Below are positions 9,114-19,031 of a stretch of DNA of 64,000 nt, one piece after another. Positions within the stretch are counted from its first letter, which is position 1; each line of letters opens with the position of its first letter. The notes beneath the pieces are model-generated. The model had not been told where the DNA came from. It worked only from the letters and a program-made list of their open reading frames with translations, and did no database searches. The translations under genes were made by a program, and so were the position numbers. The DNA is from Alteromonas sp. RKMC-009 (lineage in GTDB: Bacteria; Pseudomonadota; Gammaproteobacteria; Enterobacterales; Alteromonadaceae): positions 2,728,001 to 2,792,000 of the forward strand of contig NZ_CP031010.1 in the NCBI RefSeq assembly GCF_003584565.2, written 5' to 3'.

Positions 9114-9962
9114 TCAGTACAGAATAAAAGAGTTCGGATTAAACAGTGACATTACACTGATACACTGCAGATTAGTGATATCCAGCGCATCTTCCAGGTC
9201 TTCCCGCTTCAACGCCAGTCTGTCGTGCAACTCCGGCGAGAGATTGTGATAGCTCGGATACACTTCAGGATTTACGTTATCCAGGGCCAGCACGTAACTG
9301 AGTTGCAGAATAAGGGTATCCGAATCGTCCACTCCGCTGTCGACGTCGTGGATCAGCGATACCGGACGATAGATTGACTCAGGGATCCCCCAGCACTGCA
9401 CCAGTGCAGACGACAATTCAGCATAAGTAAAGCCGAGAATGGCTTTCTGCAATTCAGCGGGACTGACTCTGGCATTGAAAGCCAGGCATCGTTTCGCTTC
9501 CTGAGGCATCTCTGATGCAATCACCAGCTCTCCGATGTTGTGCAGTAAACCGCACACAAACAGTTTTTCAGGTTCGCGGATGCGTTTGTTTTCAGCAAAA
9601 TATTTTGCCAGCAGGCCGCAACTGACGCTCTGCTCCCAGAATTTGTCCAGATCGATAACTTTGGCGTTGATATCACTGAATGCGTGGGTAATACCGTAAG
9701 CGAGCGCAAGATCGTAGGCTGAACGTGTCCCGATGACTTGCAGTGCACGGCTGATGGTTTCAATTTTATTGGGGAAGCGGTACAACGCACTGTTAGCGAC
9801 TTTCAGCATCTGGCTGGTAAGCCCCGGGTCAAAAGCAATGATTTCAGCAATGTCATCAATGCTGGCTGCGTTGTCATCCATACACTCTTTTAACCGGGTC
9901 ACTGCATCAGGCAGTACAAACACCCCACTCGCTTTTTCTGCAATATCTTGTGCATTCATCAC
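9114..9962 (-). CDS. HDOD domain protein
   Basis: A 282-residue protein consisting of an HDOD domain. HDOD proteins resemble HD phosphohydrolases but lack most metal ligands and are usually signalling or regulatory. The typical helix DPGLTSQMLKVANSALY is near residue 45 and the HNIGELVIASE motif near 140. The start is either GTG at 9962, seven bases after GGAG, or the adjacent ATG at 9959. No output domain follows the HDOD domain. It is convergent with the thioesterase gene. A role in stress or c-di-GMP-linked signalling is possible but not shown. Confidence 0.85.
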   Translation of the reverse strand: MMNAQDIAEKASGVFVLPDAVTRLKECMDDNAASIDDIAEIIAFDPGLTSQMLKVANSALYRFPNKIETISRALQVIGTRSAYDLALAYGITHAFSDINAKVIDLDKFWEQSVSCGLLAKYFAENKRIREPEKLFVCGLLHNIGELVIASEMPQEAKRCLAFNARVSPAELQKAILGFTYAELSSALVQCWGIPESIYRPVSLIHDVDSGVDDSDTLILQLSYVLALDNVNPEVYPSYHNLSPELHDRLALKREDLEDALDITNLQCISVMSLFNPNSFILY

Positions 9963-10222
9963 AACAATACTCCGGCAATATCCTGTAGACCTTGTTCAGC
10001 AGGCGTTCCTTTTTTCAGCTCGCTGTTTACATGTATAGGCCAGGAAATCGTAACATGCCACACTTTTTCAGTTTAAGGCCTTAAATAATACGGGCCCGGG
10101 AATTATTTGAAGTTTAACGTAAAGGTATAAAAGAGACGACGTATGACCAGATACATAAGTCTTAAAATGCATACCCTGCCCTGAGTCTGGTAACATACTG
10201 TCTTTTGTTAGCGGAACACCTT

Positions 10223-11476
10223 GTGAGCACTGCGTTTTCATCTTCCCGGCCTGTGGCTGTGATTATCGGTTTTGTGTGGCCAGAGCCTGACTCTTCAGCA
10301 GCGGGACAGAACATGATGGGTATTATCACCGGCTTCCTGAATGATGGCTGGCGGGTGGTATTTATGACTGCTGCCAATGCGTCTGAACATTGCGCCGATC
10401 TGGATTTAGACGGGTTGACGACAGAAACTGTGGCACTGAATTGCAGCAGTTTCGATGAGCGTATTGCCGCTATTTCGCCGGATGTGGTGGTGTTCGACCG
10501 CTTTATGACTGAAGAGCAGTTCAGTGCAAGAGTGCGCGGCGCTTGCCCGGACGCCATGCGCATACTGAATACGGAAGACCTGCACAGCCTCAGACATCAG
10601 CGCCATGAGCAGGTTAAAAGTGGCCACAAATCTGACAACCTTCCCGGCACATTCAGTGACATGACTATCAGGGAGGTCGCCGCCATCCTTCGCAGTGATT
10701 TGACGCTGATCATTTCTGAACGGGAAATGAACTGGCTGCAAAGCAATTTCCCGATACCCCGGGAGCAATTGCTGCACCTGCCGCTGCTTACGACCGGGTG
10801 CCGGACACCTCTGCCAGACTTCCATGCCCGCTCAGATTTTGTTTTTATCGGTAATTTCCGACATGCCCCGAACTGGGATGCGGTACTCCAGCTACAACAG
10901 ATCTGGCCGGCTGTCAGAAAGCGCCTGCCGGGCATTAACCTGAATATATACGGCGCGTATCCTCCGAAGAAGGCAATGGCTTTGCATAATCCGGCCAGAG
11001 GATTTCACGTCAGGGGATGGGCTGAGAATGCAGATGAAACCATTGCATCTCACCGGATAATGCTGGCCCCCGTAAGATTTGGCGCCGGCGTAAAAGGAAA
11101 ACTGGTGAAAGCCATGCAATGCGGTACGCCCTCTGTTACCACAACAACCGGTGCGGAAGGGATTGGTACACATGAAACCTGGCCCGGTATGGTTACACAT
11201 ACCAACGAAGACTTTGTTGAATCTGCTGTCACACTATATACTGATGAAAAGCGATGGTTGAAAGCGTCAGAAGATGGTAAACGTTTTGCGGCCAGTCATT
11301 TTGACTCAGTAAAACACCAGCGAATGCTCCTTGGTGAAGTTAATGCCCGCCGCGAGCGCCTTCACGCCGATCGCCGGCAATGGTTTTTACAGGCGATGGT
11401 ATGGCACCAGTCACTGCGGGCTTCACAATTTATGTCACAATGGATAGAGGCAAAAAATAAACATCACGGGCAATAG
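10223..11476 (+). CDS. Glycosyltransferase, GT4-like (GT-B fold)
   Basis: A protein of about 417 residues with a GT-B glycosyltransferase appearance. The N-terminal half is divergent; the C-terminal half has the donor-binding pattern: SDFVFIGNFRHAPNWDAV near residue 215, then a strand-rich stretch, VRFGAGVKGKLVKAMQCGTP near 300, and an E-G-I-G segment just after. The usual E-x7-E motif is not obvious. GTG at 10223 is seven bases from GGA and is my preferred start; an in-frame TTG at 10205 is possible. No other cell-surface polysaccharide gene is near, so the acceptor is unknown. Confidence 0.75.
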   Translation: MSTAFSSSRPVAVIIGFVWPEPDSSAAGQNMMGIITGFLNDGWRVVFMTAANASEHCADLDLDGLTTETVALNCSSFDERIAAISPDVVVFDRFMTEEQFSARVRGACPDAMRILNTEDLHSLRHQRHEQVKSGHKSDNLPGTFSDMTIREVAAILRSDLTLIISEREMNWLQSNFPIPREQLLHLPLLTTGCRTPLPDFHARSDFVFIGNFRHAPNWDAVLQLQQIWPAVRKRLPGINLNIYGAYPPKKAMALHNPARGFHVRGWAENADETIASHRIMLAPVRFGAGVKGKLVKAMQCGTPSVTTTTGAEGIGTHETWPGMVTHTNEDFVESAVTLYTDEKRWLKASEDGKRFAASHFDSVKHQRMLLGEVNARRERLHADRRQWFLQAMVWHQSLRASQFMSQWIEAKNKHHGQ

Positions 11477-11514
11477 TTGCTATGCTTAACTTGTCAGCCT
11501 CTCAGGAAAGATGA

Positions 11515-11937
11515 ATGAAAACACTGATCAGCACCTTACTACTTACCCTGTTGTCCTGCTCTGCCAGTGCACAGGAAGATGACAATGTATATTTTTGTCA
11601 GGGAGTGGCTGAAGCTGTCAGTTCCATCCAGTACGGGCGGGCGTACGGTTTAAAAGATGAAGCCAACGACGCAGTGAAATATATCGCCAGCTTGTCTGCT
11701 GAGGCTGAATACGACTTATTGCCTTATATTGACGCATTTATCCGTTCCTCTTCACCGTTACCCTCCGCATGGACGGAAATTCTGTTCACTCACGCCTGTG
11801 TATACAGTTATGTCGATGACACCGAACAGGTAAAACGCATTTCGCGGCAACTGCCCTTCCAGTGCGATGTTAACGAGCCGGATATTGATTGTTTTAACGG
11901 CGTGTTAGAACGCATCCTGGACAATCGTGTCATTTAG
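11515..11937 (+). CDS. Hypothetical exported protein
   Basis: A 140-residue protein not recognised as any family. It starts with a clear signal peptide (residues 1-19, cleavage after SASA) and the mature part has four cysteines spaced in a way that could form disulfides in the periplasm. CAGGAAAG precedes the ATG at 11515. It follows the glycosyltransferase by 38 bases on the same strand and may be co-transcribed. Its last bases overlap the end of the convergent SufE-like gene by 8. Confidence 0.65.
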   Translation: MKTLISTLLLTLLSCSASAQEDDNVYFCQGVAEAVSSIQYGRAYGLKDEANDAVKYIASLSAEAEYDLLPYIDAFIRSSSPLPSAWTEILFTHACVYSYVDDTEQVKRISRQLPFQCDVNEPDIDCFNGVLERILDNRVI

Positions 11938-12313
11938 GATCAGCAAGCGCGGCTATAACATAACGCAAACCACTGGTGCGTGACTCACTGAGATAGCGGT
12001 CAAGACCTGCCTGCTGCAAGAATTTCTGCCATTCAGCAACGGTCAGCGGCCCGCTTAAAGCAGCTTTTTCAAGCATTACCGCCAACAGGCCTCTTATCAC
12101 CTTCGAATCAGACCATGCCAGAAATGGCGAGGCGCCGTCTTCCGTATTTACGTCCAGCCACACATTACTCTGACAACCGGCAATTTTGTTGCCGGCAGAG
12201 CGTAAAGATTCAGGCAACACCGGTAGATGCTTGCCTGCCAGCATAATATGTCGCATGACGTTATCCCAGCCACGGGCCTCACTGACCCCGGCGGCAAGCG
12301 GCGGCAGGGTCAT
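11930..12313 (-). CDS. SufE-family sulfur acceptor protein
   Basis: A 127-residue SufE/CsdE-like protein. The signature GCQSNVWL near residue 47 contains the cysteine that takes persulfide sulfur from a cysteine desulfurase; the helical K-G-L/A-V region (KVIRGLLAVMLEKA) and the C-terminal S-R-T-S-G-L-R segment also match. The family enhances SufS or CsdA in Fe-S assembly or related sulfur transfer. No desulfurase lies nearby, so the partner must be encoded elsewhere. It starts one base after the stop of the DUF2750 gene, so the two are co-transcribed. Confidence 0.85.
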   Translation of the reverse strand: MTLPPLAAGVSEARGWDNVMRHIMLAGKHLPVLPESLRSAGNKIAGCQSNVWLDVNTEDGASPFLAWSDSKVIRGLLAVMLEKAALSGPLTVAEWQKFLQQAGLDRYLSESRTSGLRYVIAALADPK

Positions 12314-12314
12314 T

Positions 12315-12716
12315 TTACTTTGTCTCTTCTTGCAGGCTGTCTGCCAGTTCAGAAGCTGTCATGATAATGCCGGCATCGTCACTGGTAAGAGGGAAAACAC
12401 ACACATGAGTATTGTTAGCAGCCATGCCGGGCAACCAGGTTTCCATGAACGTGTCCAGCGCCACTTTCTCCGCTGTTAATGTGGTGTGTGCTGCCACCTC
12501 CCATGTATTGATCAAATCTTTATGTGGCCATACGGGCAACACCACCGCACCGTCATTTTCGAACATCACGAAGCCTTCCTCTCCTTTTACCAGCCACACT
12601 GACTGTGCTTTGGTAGAGTACTGAAGAAACAACGCAGTACGTTCTTCCGGTGACAACGATGCGGCCTGGCTTTGTACAATTTCAGGTAAAGTTTCAGATA
12701 CGGTATCCGGGAACAT
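12315..12716 (-). CDS. DUF2750 family protein
   Basis: A 133-residue protein resembling DUF2750. The family pattern is visible in the VWLVKGEEGFVMFE strand near residue 40 and the LPVWPHKDL segment near 60. No signal peptide, no membrane segment and no known function. It is the first gene of a two-gene minus-strand unit with the SufE-like gene, separated by one base. Confidence 0.7.
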   Translation of the reverse strand: MFPDTVSETLPEIVQSQAASLSPEERTALFLQYSTKAQSVWLVKGEEGFVMFENDGAVVLPVWPHKDLINTWEVAAHTTLTAEKVALDTFMETWLPGMAANNTHVCVFPLTSDDAGIIMTASELADSLQEETK

Positions 12717-12847
12717 AATTTTCTCACATAAATAATTTCCGGCGGATTATACCTACAGAGAGGCCGGGAAACTAATATAAACTCCCGCCTTTCCGTGCTA
12801 ATCTGCATAATTGTGATTAAAGATTGCGTTAACTGAGTAACGTATTG

Positions 12848-13693
12848 ATGAGCTCATCCTATTGTATCCTTTCGCCGGCACATGCGGCCTCAATGCCTCT
12901 CGATGAAGAACAATTCCGGGAGTTAAAACGGGCAAGAAAACGTTTATCTTCAGCTTATGCTATCCGGCATAAATACAAACTGGTCAGAACCAATTACGGC
13001 CTGATCACAGAATCACTCAATGCCGTGGGAACTGCCTATCTCGACGATGCTCACCCTGAACGATTAATTGACGCCAAGGCCCGGCTTAACGCCGCGGTGA
13101 ATAATTATATTCTTAGTGGCCGGACATTTACGGCACAAATCAAACGGCATGTGCAGGCCTGCATCCAGGACCGCTCAGAAATTAACCGGATCACAAGGCG
13201 CATGGAAATTGAATATCAGCGTTCTTTCGCCTACCGGTTTATAGACAGTTTGTACGACTATGTGTCTTATTACGGGATCAGCGTTCACGAAATTGAAATA
13301 AGCGGGCAACTTGTATCTGATTCACCTGATGCTGCCCGCCGCTACGAAATCAAAGCGTATATCGACCGTGATTTCCTCGGTGGCCCCACGGATTTCAGGG
13401 CGTCGGTTTTGAAAGAAACGCCTCGAAGCATAGAGCTGGTTTCGTTACTGGACGAATTCATGGGATGCCTGGACCGGATCAATGATTTGGCCAGGCAGAT
13501 CACAGACGAGACCACAATTAACAGCCACGTACTGGTAAAAGAATTTATTAATGTTTTTGCCGGTTCAAACGGCGTGCCGGTAAACAACTTGTTTGTTGTT
13601 CATTCAATGCATGGAGACGACAACAATATCTATGATAAATTTCCTATCTCGATGTATGTTGATCAGCAAAACTTAGAAGACGAATACCGGTAA
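12848..13693 (+). CDS. Hypothetical protein, helical, unrecognised
   Basis: A 281-residue soluble protein that I do not recognise. The N-terminal 150 residues are rich in Arg, Lys and Ala and look alpha-helical, including ELKRARKRLSSAYAIRHKYK near residue 25. The C-terminal part contains charged strands and short helices and ends acidic (NLEDEYR). No enzymatic motif, signal peptide or membrane segment is visible. ATG at 12848 is preferred over the TTG one codon upstream. The next gene begins 11 bases after its stop, so both form a unit. Codon use looks like the neighbours. Confidence 0.6.
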   Translation: MSSSYCILSPAHAASMPLDEEQFRELKRARKRLSSAYAIRHKYKLVRTNYGLITESLNAVGTAYLDDAHPERLIDAKARLNAAVNNYILSGRTFTAQIKRHVQACIQDRSEINRITRRMEIEYQRSFAYRFIDSLYDYVSYYGISVHEIEISGQLVSDSPDAARRYEIKAYIDRDFLGGPTDFRASVLKETPRSIELVSLLDEFMGCLDRINDLARQITDETTINSHVLVKEFINVFAGSNGVPVNNLFVVHSMHGDDNNIYDKFPISMYVDQQNLEDEYR

Positions 13694-13704
13694 GACAAAG
13701 TAAT

Positions 13705-14175
13705 ATGGAAATAACAGCACCAGACAGTCAGTTTTGTTCATTACTGCCCGATGACTTTCTGACTTTACACCGTATATCATTTAATGAAAGAGCTTTCATT
13801 TTGTACCGGGCTGCGCTCCCTGCCGGCGCACCATCGCAGAAAACCATTATGGTGCAGTTTCCCTGGCTGGACATCACTGAAAATGCGTTTTCTGATATTG
13901 ATTTACAGTTTCAGACTCTGATAAACACAGCACTGGTCTGCGTTAAAGAACTGCAAAATTACTTAAATCAACATGAGCCTGTGGTAGATTTTTGTCTGTT
14001 TATGATGGAAACCAACCCGTCATTCTGCACGTTTTCAATATCTACCGGCCATGAGCAGGCATTGTTCAAAGCGTTACATGATATGCCCTGCCCCGATTGC
14101 TTCGGCTATCCCCGCATTCAAAATACGACAATAACTCCGCAGCAATCATTGGCAGCTATCAATCCTTTAGAATAA
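13705..14175 (+). CDS. Hypothetical protein, unrecognised
   Basis: A 156-residue protein of unknown family, immediately downstream of another unrecognised gene and probably co-transcribed with it. It has no signal peptide or membrane segment. A Cys-Pro-Asp-Cys motif (MPCPDCFGYP near residue 132) could bind a metal or be redox active, but a lone CxxC is weak evidence. It ends 5 bases before the stop of the convergent GGDEF/EAL gene. Confidence 0.55.
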   Translation: MEITAPDSQFCSLLPDDFLTLHRISFNERAFILYRAALPAGAPSQKTIMVQFPWLDITENAFSDIDLQFQTLINTALVCVKELQNYLNQHEPVVDFCLFMMETNPSFCTFSISTGHEQALFKALHDMPCPDCFGYPRIQNTTITPQQSLAAINPLE

Positions 14176-14180
14176 CCACT

Positions 14181-16295
14181 TTAGTAGGCAACACGTGCCT
14201 CTTCAGGCGCAAGCATTCTGAGGATTTCCGTCAGAGACTTTGGCCTGGCATATAAAAAGCCCTGGAATAAATCTGCCCCAACCTCTCTGGCAAATGCCGC
14301 CTGCGCGGGAGACTCTATGCCTTCAAAAATAATTGATTTACCCAAACGCTTATTTAAATCCACCAACGACGCCGCCAGTAACCGCATTGGTTCATCTTCC
14401 AGTCTGGCAAGCCAGGTACTGTCGAATTTTATCACCGACGCCCGGTTATCCGTTAATTCTGATAAGGCCACAAGACCATGTCCGAAATCATCCAGCGCCA
14501 CAGTAAACCCATAATCTTCCAGCGCCCGGATAATACGCTTAGCGCCGGCATCGACGATAGCCCGCTCTGAAATCTCGATCACCACGGATGACGGCGATAC
14601 ATTGAAATCCGCAAAGTAGGTGACAAACTGATCCACCAACGCTGTTGAACTGAGCTGCAACAACGACACGTTAATGTGGATCCTGATGTGACTTAAGTCC
14701 TGTGCTTCAAGCATTCCGCTTGCAATGCATACTTCCCTCAACATTTTTAAGCCTAAAGGATTGATCAAACCCGTTTCTTCGGCCACAGGAATGAACGTAT
14801 CCGGCTGCATGTCTTTTACATCTTTCCCCCGCCAGCGGCAAAGGGCTTCCAGCGCGACAACATTGCCTTCACCGTCAACAATAGGCTGAAAACTGGCGTA
14901 CAAATCCTGATTTTTAATGGCAGCCAGCAAACTCTCTTCCACCAGCAAACGGTATTCAATTGCAGTTTCGTGGTCAGAGGAATAAACCACAGTCTGGTTC
15001 TTCCCCTGCTTTTTCGCCTCATACATAGCGATATCAGCGTGTTTCAGCAAATCTTCTGTGCTGTCCTGCATATCAAAATCAGCAACACCAATACTGGCAG
15101 TGACAGAAAGTGGCACACTGTGACAATGATAAGGTTTAGCCAGAGACACCAGCATTTTTTGCGTCAGCGCTAATATGTCAGCGTTGTCCTGAACAAGCAC
15201 AACAAATTCATCACCACCATGGCGGATTAATGTATCTGTGTTTCTCAGTTCAGACTCCAGGCGTTGAGCGCAGGTTACCAGCAACGCATCGCCGATATCA
15301 TGACCGTAGCGGTCATTAATTTGTTTAAAACCATCCAAATCAATAAAAATCAGAGACTGGATACAGCGTGAAAATTTCACCTCATCCAGCAACAGCTTCA
15401 TATAATTGCGGTTTCCTGTCCCGGTAAGCGGATCCCGGAACGCCAGTTCCTCAAGCTTACGCTCTGCACGGGACAAATCTGATATGTCAGAAACCGTAAG
15501 GATGTATTGCTGTCTGCCCGTTCCAACATCCAGGCATGACAGGGTAATAAAGGCGGGGAACATCGCTTCCGTGCCGTTTCGCAGTGATAATTTATGACGG
15601 TATACGCGGTCAGACTGTGCCAGTTCATCACAACGTGAAAAGAGTTCAGAGTTAAAACCATATCGGGTAATGTCCTGCCCTTTCAGGGTAGACACATCAC
15701 CGGTCAACAAGGTTGCCAGTGAGCGGTTTGCCTCTGTGACTATAAAGGTGTCATCAATAATAGCGACCCCTTCGGATAACTGATCGAAGATCACATCAGA
15801 AAGGCGGTGTTTCTTCTCTGTTTCATTCGGCAAGACTTCACCACGACTGACAGGCGCCGCAGATTCGCGCTGAATTTCAGGCAGCACCGTGTTGAACACG
15901 ATTTTCTGTTCAAGTTCAAACCGCTTTAACGCAGTTTCACAACTGACTTTCAGTGTTTTAGTATCGAAGGGTTTAACAATGTAGCCATATGGCGACGTTT
16001 CCAGTGCCTGGCTCAGTGTAGTGTCGTCAGAAAAAGACGTCGTATAAATCAATGGCGTAACAATTTTACTGGCAATGATCCGCGCGGCTTCAATACCACT
16101 TCCACCATCTGCCAGATGGATGTCCATCAGAATAAGTTCAGGTTTGAGTACCTCAGCCATTTCAACAGCCTGTGACTCTGAGCGGGCAAGCCCGACGACT
16201 TCTGCGCCCATATGAGTAAGTTCGCGGGCCAGATAGGTTGCCGCAATAGTGGTATCTTCCACCACCAGCACCCGCTTATTTTCCAGTAAACTCAT
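14181..16295 (-). CDS. Response regulator with REC-PAS-GGDEF-EAL domains
   Basis: A 704-residue two-component output protein for cyclic-di-GMP. The receiver domain spans about residues 6-125 with phosphoacceptor Asp58 in ILMDIHLADG. A PAS domain follows at about 170-290. The GGDEF domain carries an intact RHGGDEFVVL active site near 358 and the inhibitory I-site RNTD five residues before it. The EAL domain has EALCRW, HINVS, EISE, ALDDFGHG and FEGIES, so the metal-binding residues look intact, though DDFGTG is DDFGHG here. It may make or degrade c-di-GMP. The ATG at 16295 has AGGAG upstream. It lies just downstream of the phytochrome kinase gene, its likely phosphodonor. Confidence 0.92.
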   Translation of the reverse strand: MSLLENKRVLVVEDTTIAATYLARELTHMGAEVVGLARSESQAVEMAEVLKPELILMDIHLADGGSGIEAARIIASKIVTPLIYTTSFSDDTTLSQALETSPYGYIVKPFDTKTLKVSCETALKRFELEQKIVFNTVLPEIQRESAAPVSRGEVLPNETEKKHRLSDVIFDQLSEGVAIIDDTFIVTEANRSLATLLTGDVSTLKGQDITRYGFNSELFSRCDELAQSDRVYRHKLSLRNGTEAMFPAFITLSCLDVGTGRQQYILTVSDISDLSRAERKLEELAFRDPLTGTGNRNYMKLLLDEVKFSRCIQSLIFIDLDGFKQINDRYGHDIGDALLVTCAQRLESELRNTDTLIRHGGDEFVVLVQDNADILALTQKMLVSLAKPYHCHSVPLSVTASIGVADFDMQDSTEDLLKHADIAMYEAKKQGKNQTVVYSSDHETAIEYRLLVEESLLAAIKNQDLYASFQPIVDGEGNVVALEALCRWRGKDVKDMQPDTFIPVAEETGLINPLGLKMLREVCIASGMLEAQDLSHIRIHINVSLLQLSSTALVDQFVTYFADFNVSPSSVVIEISERAIVDAGAKRIIRALEDYGFTVALDDFGHGLVALSELTDNRASVIKFDSTWLARLEDEPMRLLAASLVDLNKRLGKSIIFEGIESPAQAAFAREVGADLFQGFLYARPKSLTEILRMLAPEEARVAY

Positions 16296-16394
16296 CACTA
16301 CTCCTGTTATCACCGCCGGATACGTCTTTAGACGACGGTTGACGCTAAGTTACACATTACTCTTAATCATGAATGAAGACTGCGTCAATCAGTC

Positions 16395-18947
16395 TTACAA
16401 GATTTGCGCCAGAGTAGTCATTAAATCCTGCCCGGTGACCGGCTTGGTTAACACCGGTACATACTTTATTTCGTCCGGGATGTCTACATCCTCACCATAA
16501 CCACTGACGATAATGGTAGGAATACCTTTGACCGAAAGCTGTCTGATAAGATCAAAGCTGGTTTCATTACCCAGATGCACGTCAAAAACAGCCAGGCCGG
16601 GTTCCCGCCCTTCAACAGAACGGCGTGCTGCGGCGAGCGTACCTGCTACAGCGACATTCTGAACACCAAGTGCCTTCAGCTTTTTTTGCATATCAAGGGC
16701 AATCACCAGACTATCTTCGACTACCAGAGCATGTTCCGGCATGCTCAAAGACGTATCGGGTTCTGCAATCGCTGCCACATTTTCACTGTCCGCTGAGGTG
16801 TCTTTAACGACCAGATAACGATGGGGGATCACCAGTGTCGCTCTTACGCCGCCCGGAGAAAACTCAATGTCCACTTCACCTTCAAGCTCATGAGGAATGA
16901 CATTCCGTATCATTGTCATACCAAAACTGTCTTTACCCGGCAGCGACACAGGAGGACCGCCGGTCTCTTCCCAACGGATGATTAACTCAGATTTTTTCGA
17001 TACAGACCAGTGGACAGACACCGTGCCCTTTTCACCTGAGTTCGAAAGCGCGCCGTATTTCGCCGCATTGGTAAACATTTCATGCATTACCAGCACCAGA
17101 GGCGTGGCAGCATAAGGGGCTATCAACACATCCTCACCATGGAGCTCGATGCTGTTAGATAAATTCACGTAGGCTTGAATCTCAGTTTCCAGTAATTTTC
17201 GGAAAGAAATATCAGTCCAGTCTGACGCAGTAAGTTGATCATGAGCGGACGCCAGAGCAACCAGGCGGCCGCTGAGAACCTGAATAAATTCATCCAGTGT
17301 TCTGCCGGCTTGCTCAGTTTGCATCACAATGGCATTAACCAGATTCAGAATATTCCGTACCCGGTGATTCAGTTCCGATATCAGAATCTCGTGCTTTCTT
17401 GCGGCCTGCAGGCGGATACTGTCTCTTTCCTGAATGTGTCTTATCATTACTTCAAGAAGTGTCACCCGCAATGAATCTGCGTCATTAAGTTCCTGCTCAA
17501 GCCACTCGTGACAACTGTCACTGTGGGTTTGCTGCCAGACGTCGAAACTGCTTCTTGGCATGAGTCTGGCACCATTCGGGCCGGCCACCACCGGTTTTTC
17601 CGGATTACCTGCCCAGCTTACGGTTTTGGTCTGTGCCTGACGGTAAAACAGTAAATAATCTCTGGGACTTTTTGATACAGGGACTGCCAGCACACCGGCA
17701 ATGCCGTGAACATCAGTCTGATAACCACTCAAAAAATCCGCCAGGGTGTCAATGGCGGCTATTTCACTGGGTGCCAGAGCATTCAGATGACGGCACAACC
17801 TCTTGAGGTTATCCGGTTCCAGTCCATGCCCTTCGCTGCGTACTTCACCGTCTACAATGACGCAAATACCGTCACATTTTATCAGGTCGCGCATGACTGG
17901 AAACTGTTCAGCAATGCCCTGCGCCAGCGAACCGGAGGTCGGAATGGTCGACATTATCCGGTTGTGAACATGACGCACTCTGTCCCGTTCGACACTTTGC
18001 TCTGTCATTAACCGTGACGACAACTCCAGGGAAAATACCTCAGCAAACAGTTCCAGTTCCGTCCGTTGATAATAAGACGGTACTTTTGGGCTGTAGTGAT
18101 GGCAGGCAAACAAACCCCACAACTTACCGTTAATGACAATGGAAACAGACAGGGAGGCTTTCACCCCCATATTTTTCAAATACTCGATATGGATGGGAGA
18201 GACCGCACGCAGAGTGGAAAATGACATATCAATTTGACTGTCAGCCCCCTTTACAACGGGTAACACCGGCACCGTTGTGTCATCCACATCAGCAATCACC
18301 CTCAGCAGGTTTTTCACATACAAGGCACGGGCCTGCTTGGGGATATCTGAAGCGGGGTAACGCAAGCCCAGAAAAGGCTCCAGCTTAAATTGCTTACTTT
18401 CAGCCACCACTTCCCCTGCACCGTCCGGCAGGAACTTATACACCATGACTCTGTCATACCCGGTGATGAGCTGTATTTGCTGGGCAACCTGATCAATGAG
18501 TTCTTTGCTGTCGGCGGCACGGTAAAATTGTGTCAGCAGAGATCGCACAAACTGCTCATCGGCTTTGCGTTCACTGTGCACTTCTTCCAGCTCTATCAAC
18601 GTATAAAGACCATTATGATGAACAGAGATATCAACAGTCAGTCCGGTAGCCACAACTTTTTGTGCGAACAACCGTTCATTTCTGCCGGTAATCATGGAAG
18701 ACTGTAAGGAAGAACGGATATGGTGTAACGTCGTTTTGTCAAACCAGTTTTTCAGCGGTTCCCCGGCAACTTCATCCGCTGGTACACCCAGATAATGCTC
18801 AGTATTGGCTGAGCAAAATGCAATCAACCAGTCGGCGCGCACAGCAATCAGACAACCAAAGGATTGTATGCTGCCCGGCAGATGAATGGGCTCTCTGTCG
18901 CAATTAGTCAGATCGACAGTGAAGTCTGATGAAGTGGCGTTATCCAT
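16395..18947 (-). CDS. bphP: Bacteriophytochrome histidine kinase (PAS-GAF-PHY-HWE-REC)
   Basis: An 850-residue red/far-red photoreceptor kinase. The N-terminal PAS domain carries Cys16 in TNCDREPIHLPGS, the expected biliverdin attachment site. The GAF domain has YPASDIPKQAR near residue 205 and the SPIHIEYLKNMGV helix near 250. The PHY domain has the tongue motif PRSSF near 458. The kinase is of the HWE type: ELNHRVRN near 525, HEMFTNAAKYGALS near 620, and a W-E pair near 665. A C-terminal receiver domain with Asp in AVFDVHLG near 787 follows. Heme oxygenase, which makes the chromophore, is encoded divergently next door, and a REC-GGDEF-EAL protein lies downstream. Confidence 0.95.
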   Translation of the reverse strand: MDNATSSDFTVDLTNCDREPIHLPGSIQSFGCLIAVRADWLIAFCSANTEHYLGVPADEVAGEPLKNWFDKTTLHHIRSSLQSSMITGRNERLFAQKVVATGLTVDISVHHNGLYTLIELEEVHSERKADEQFVRSLLTQFYRAADSKELIDQVAQQIQLITGYDRVMVYKFLPDGAGEVVAESKQFKLEPFLGLRYPASDIPKQARALYVKNLLRVIADVDDTTVPVLPVVKGADSQIDMSFSTLRAVSPIHIEYLKNMGVKASLSVSIVINGKLWGLFACHHYSPKVPSYYQRTELELFAEVFSLELSSRLMTEQSVERDRVRHVHNRIMSTIPTSGSLAQGIAEQFPVMRDLIKCDGICVIVDGEVRSEGHGLEPDNLKRLCRHLNALAPSEIAAIDTLADFLSGYQTDVHGIAGVLAVPVSKSPRDYLLFYRQAQTKTVSWAGNPEKPVVAGPNGARLMPRSSFDVWQQTHSDSCHEWLEQELNDADSLRVTLLEVMIRHIQERDSIRLQAARKHEILISELNHRVRNILNLVNAIVMQTEQAGRTLDEFIQVLSGRLVALASAHDQLTASDWTDISFRKLLETEIQAYVNLSNSIELHGEDVLIAPYAATPLVLVMHEMFTNAAKYGALSNSGEKGTVSVHWSVSKKSELIIRWEETGGPPVSLPGKDSFGMTMIRNVIPHELEGEVDIEFSPGGVRATLVIPHRYLVVKDTSADSENVAAIAEPDTSLSMPEHALVVEDSLVIALDMQKKLKALGVQNVAVAGTLAAARRSVEGREPGLAVFDVHLGNETSFDLIRQLSVKGIPTIIVSGYGEDVDIPDEIKYVPVLTKPVTGQDLMTTLAQIL

Positions 18948-19031
18948 GTGTTTGAACCGTGCTTATGACTTTTAGAATTTTTTACGGCTTAATGTCTTAC
19001 AACGTTTTCAGAATATCAGATCAACTTATTG

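Noticed and set aside
10072..10085. Perfect palindrome TTTAAGGCCTTAAA in the HDOD-glycosyltransferase intergenic region
   Set aside because: Isolated, not positioned relative to a clear promoter, and no second copy was seen; not enough to call a site.
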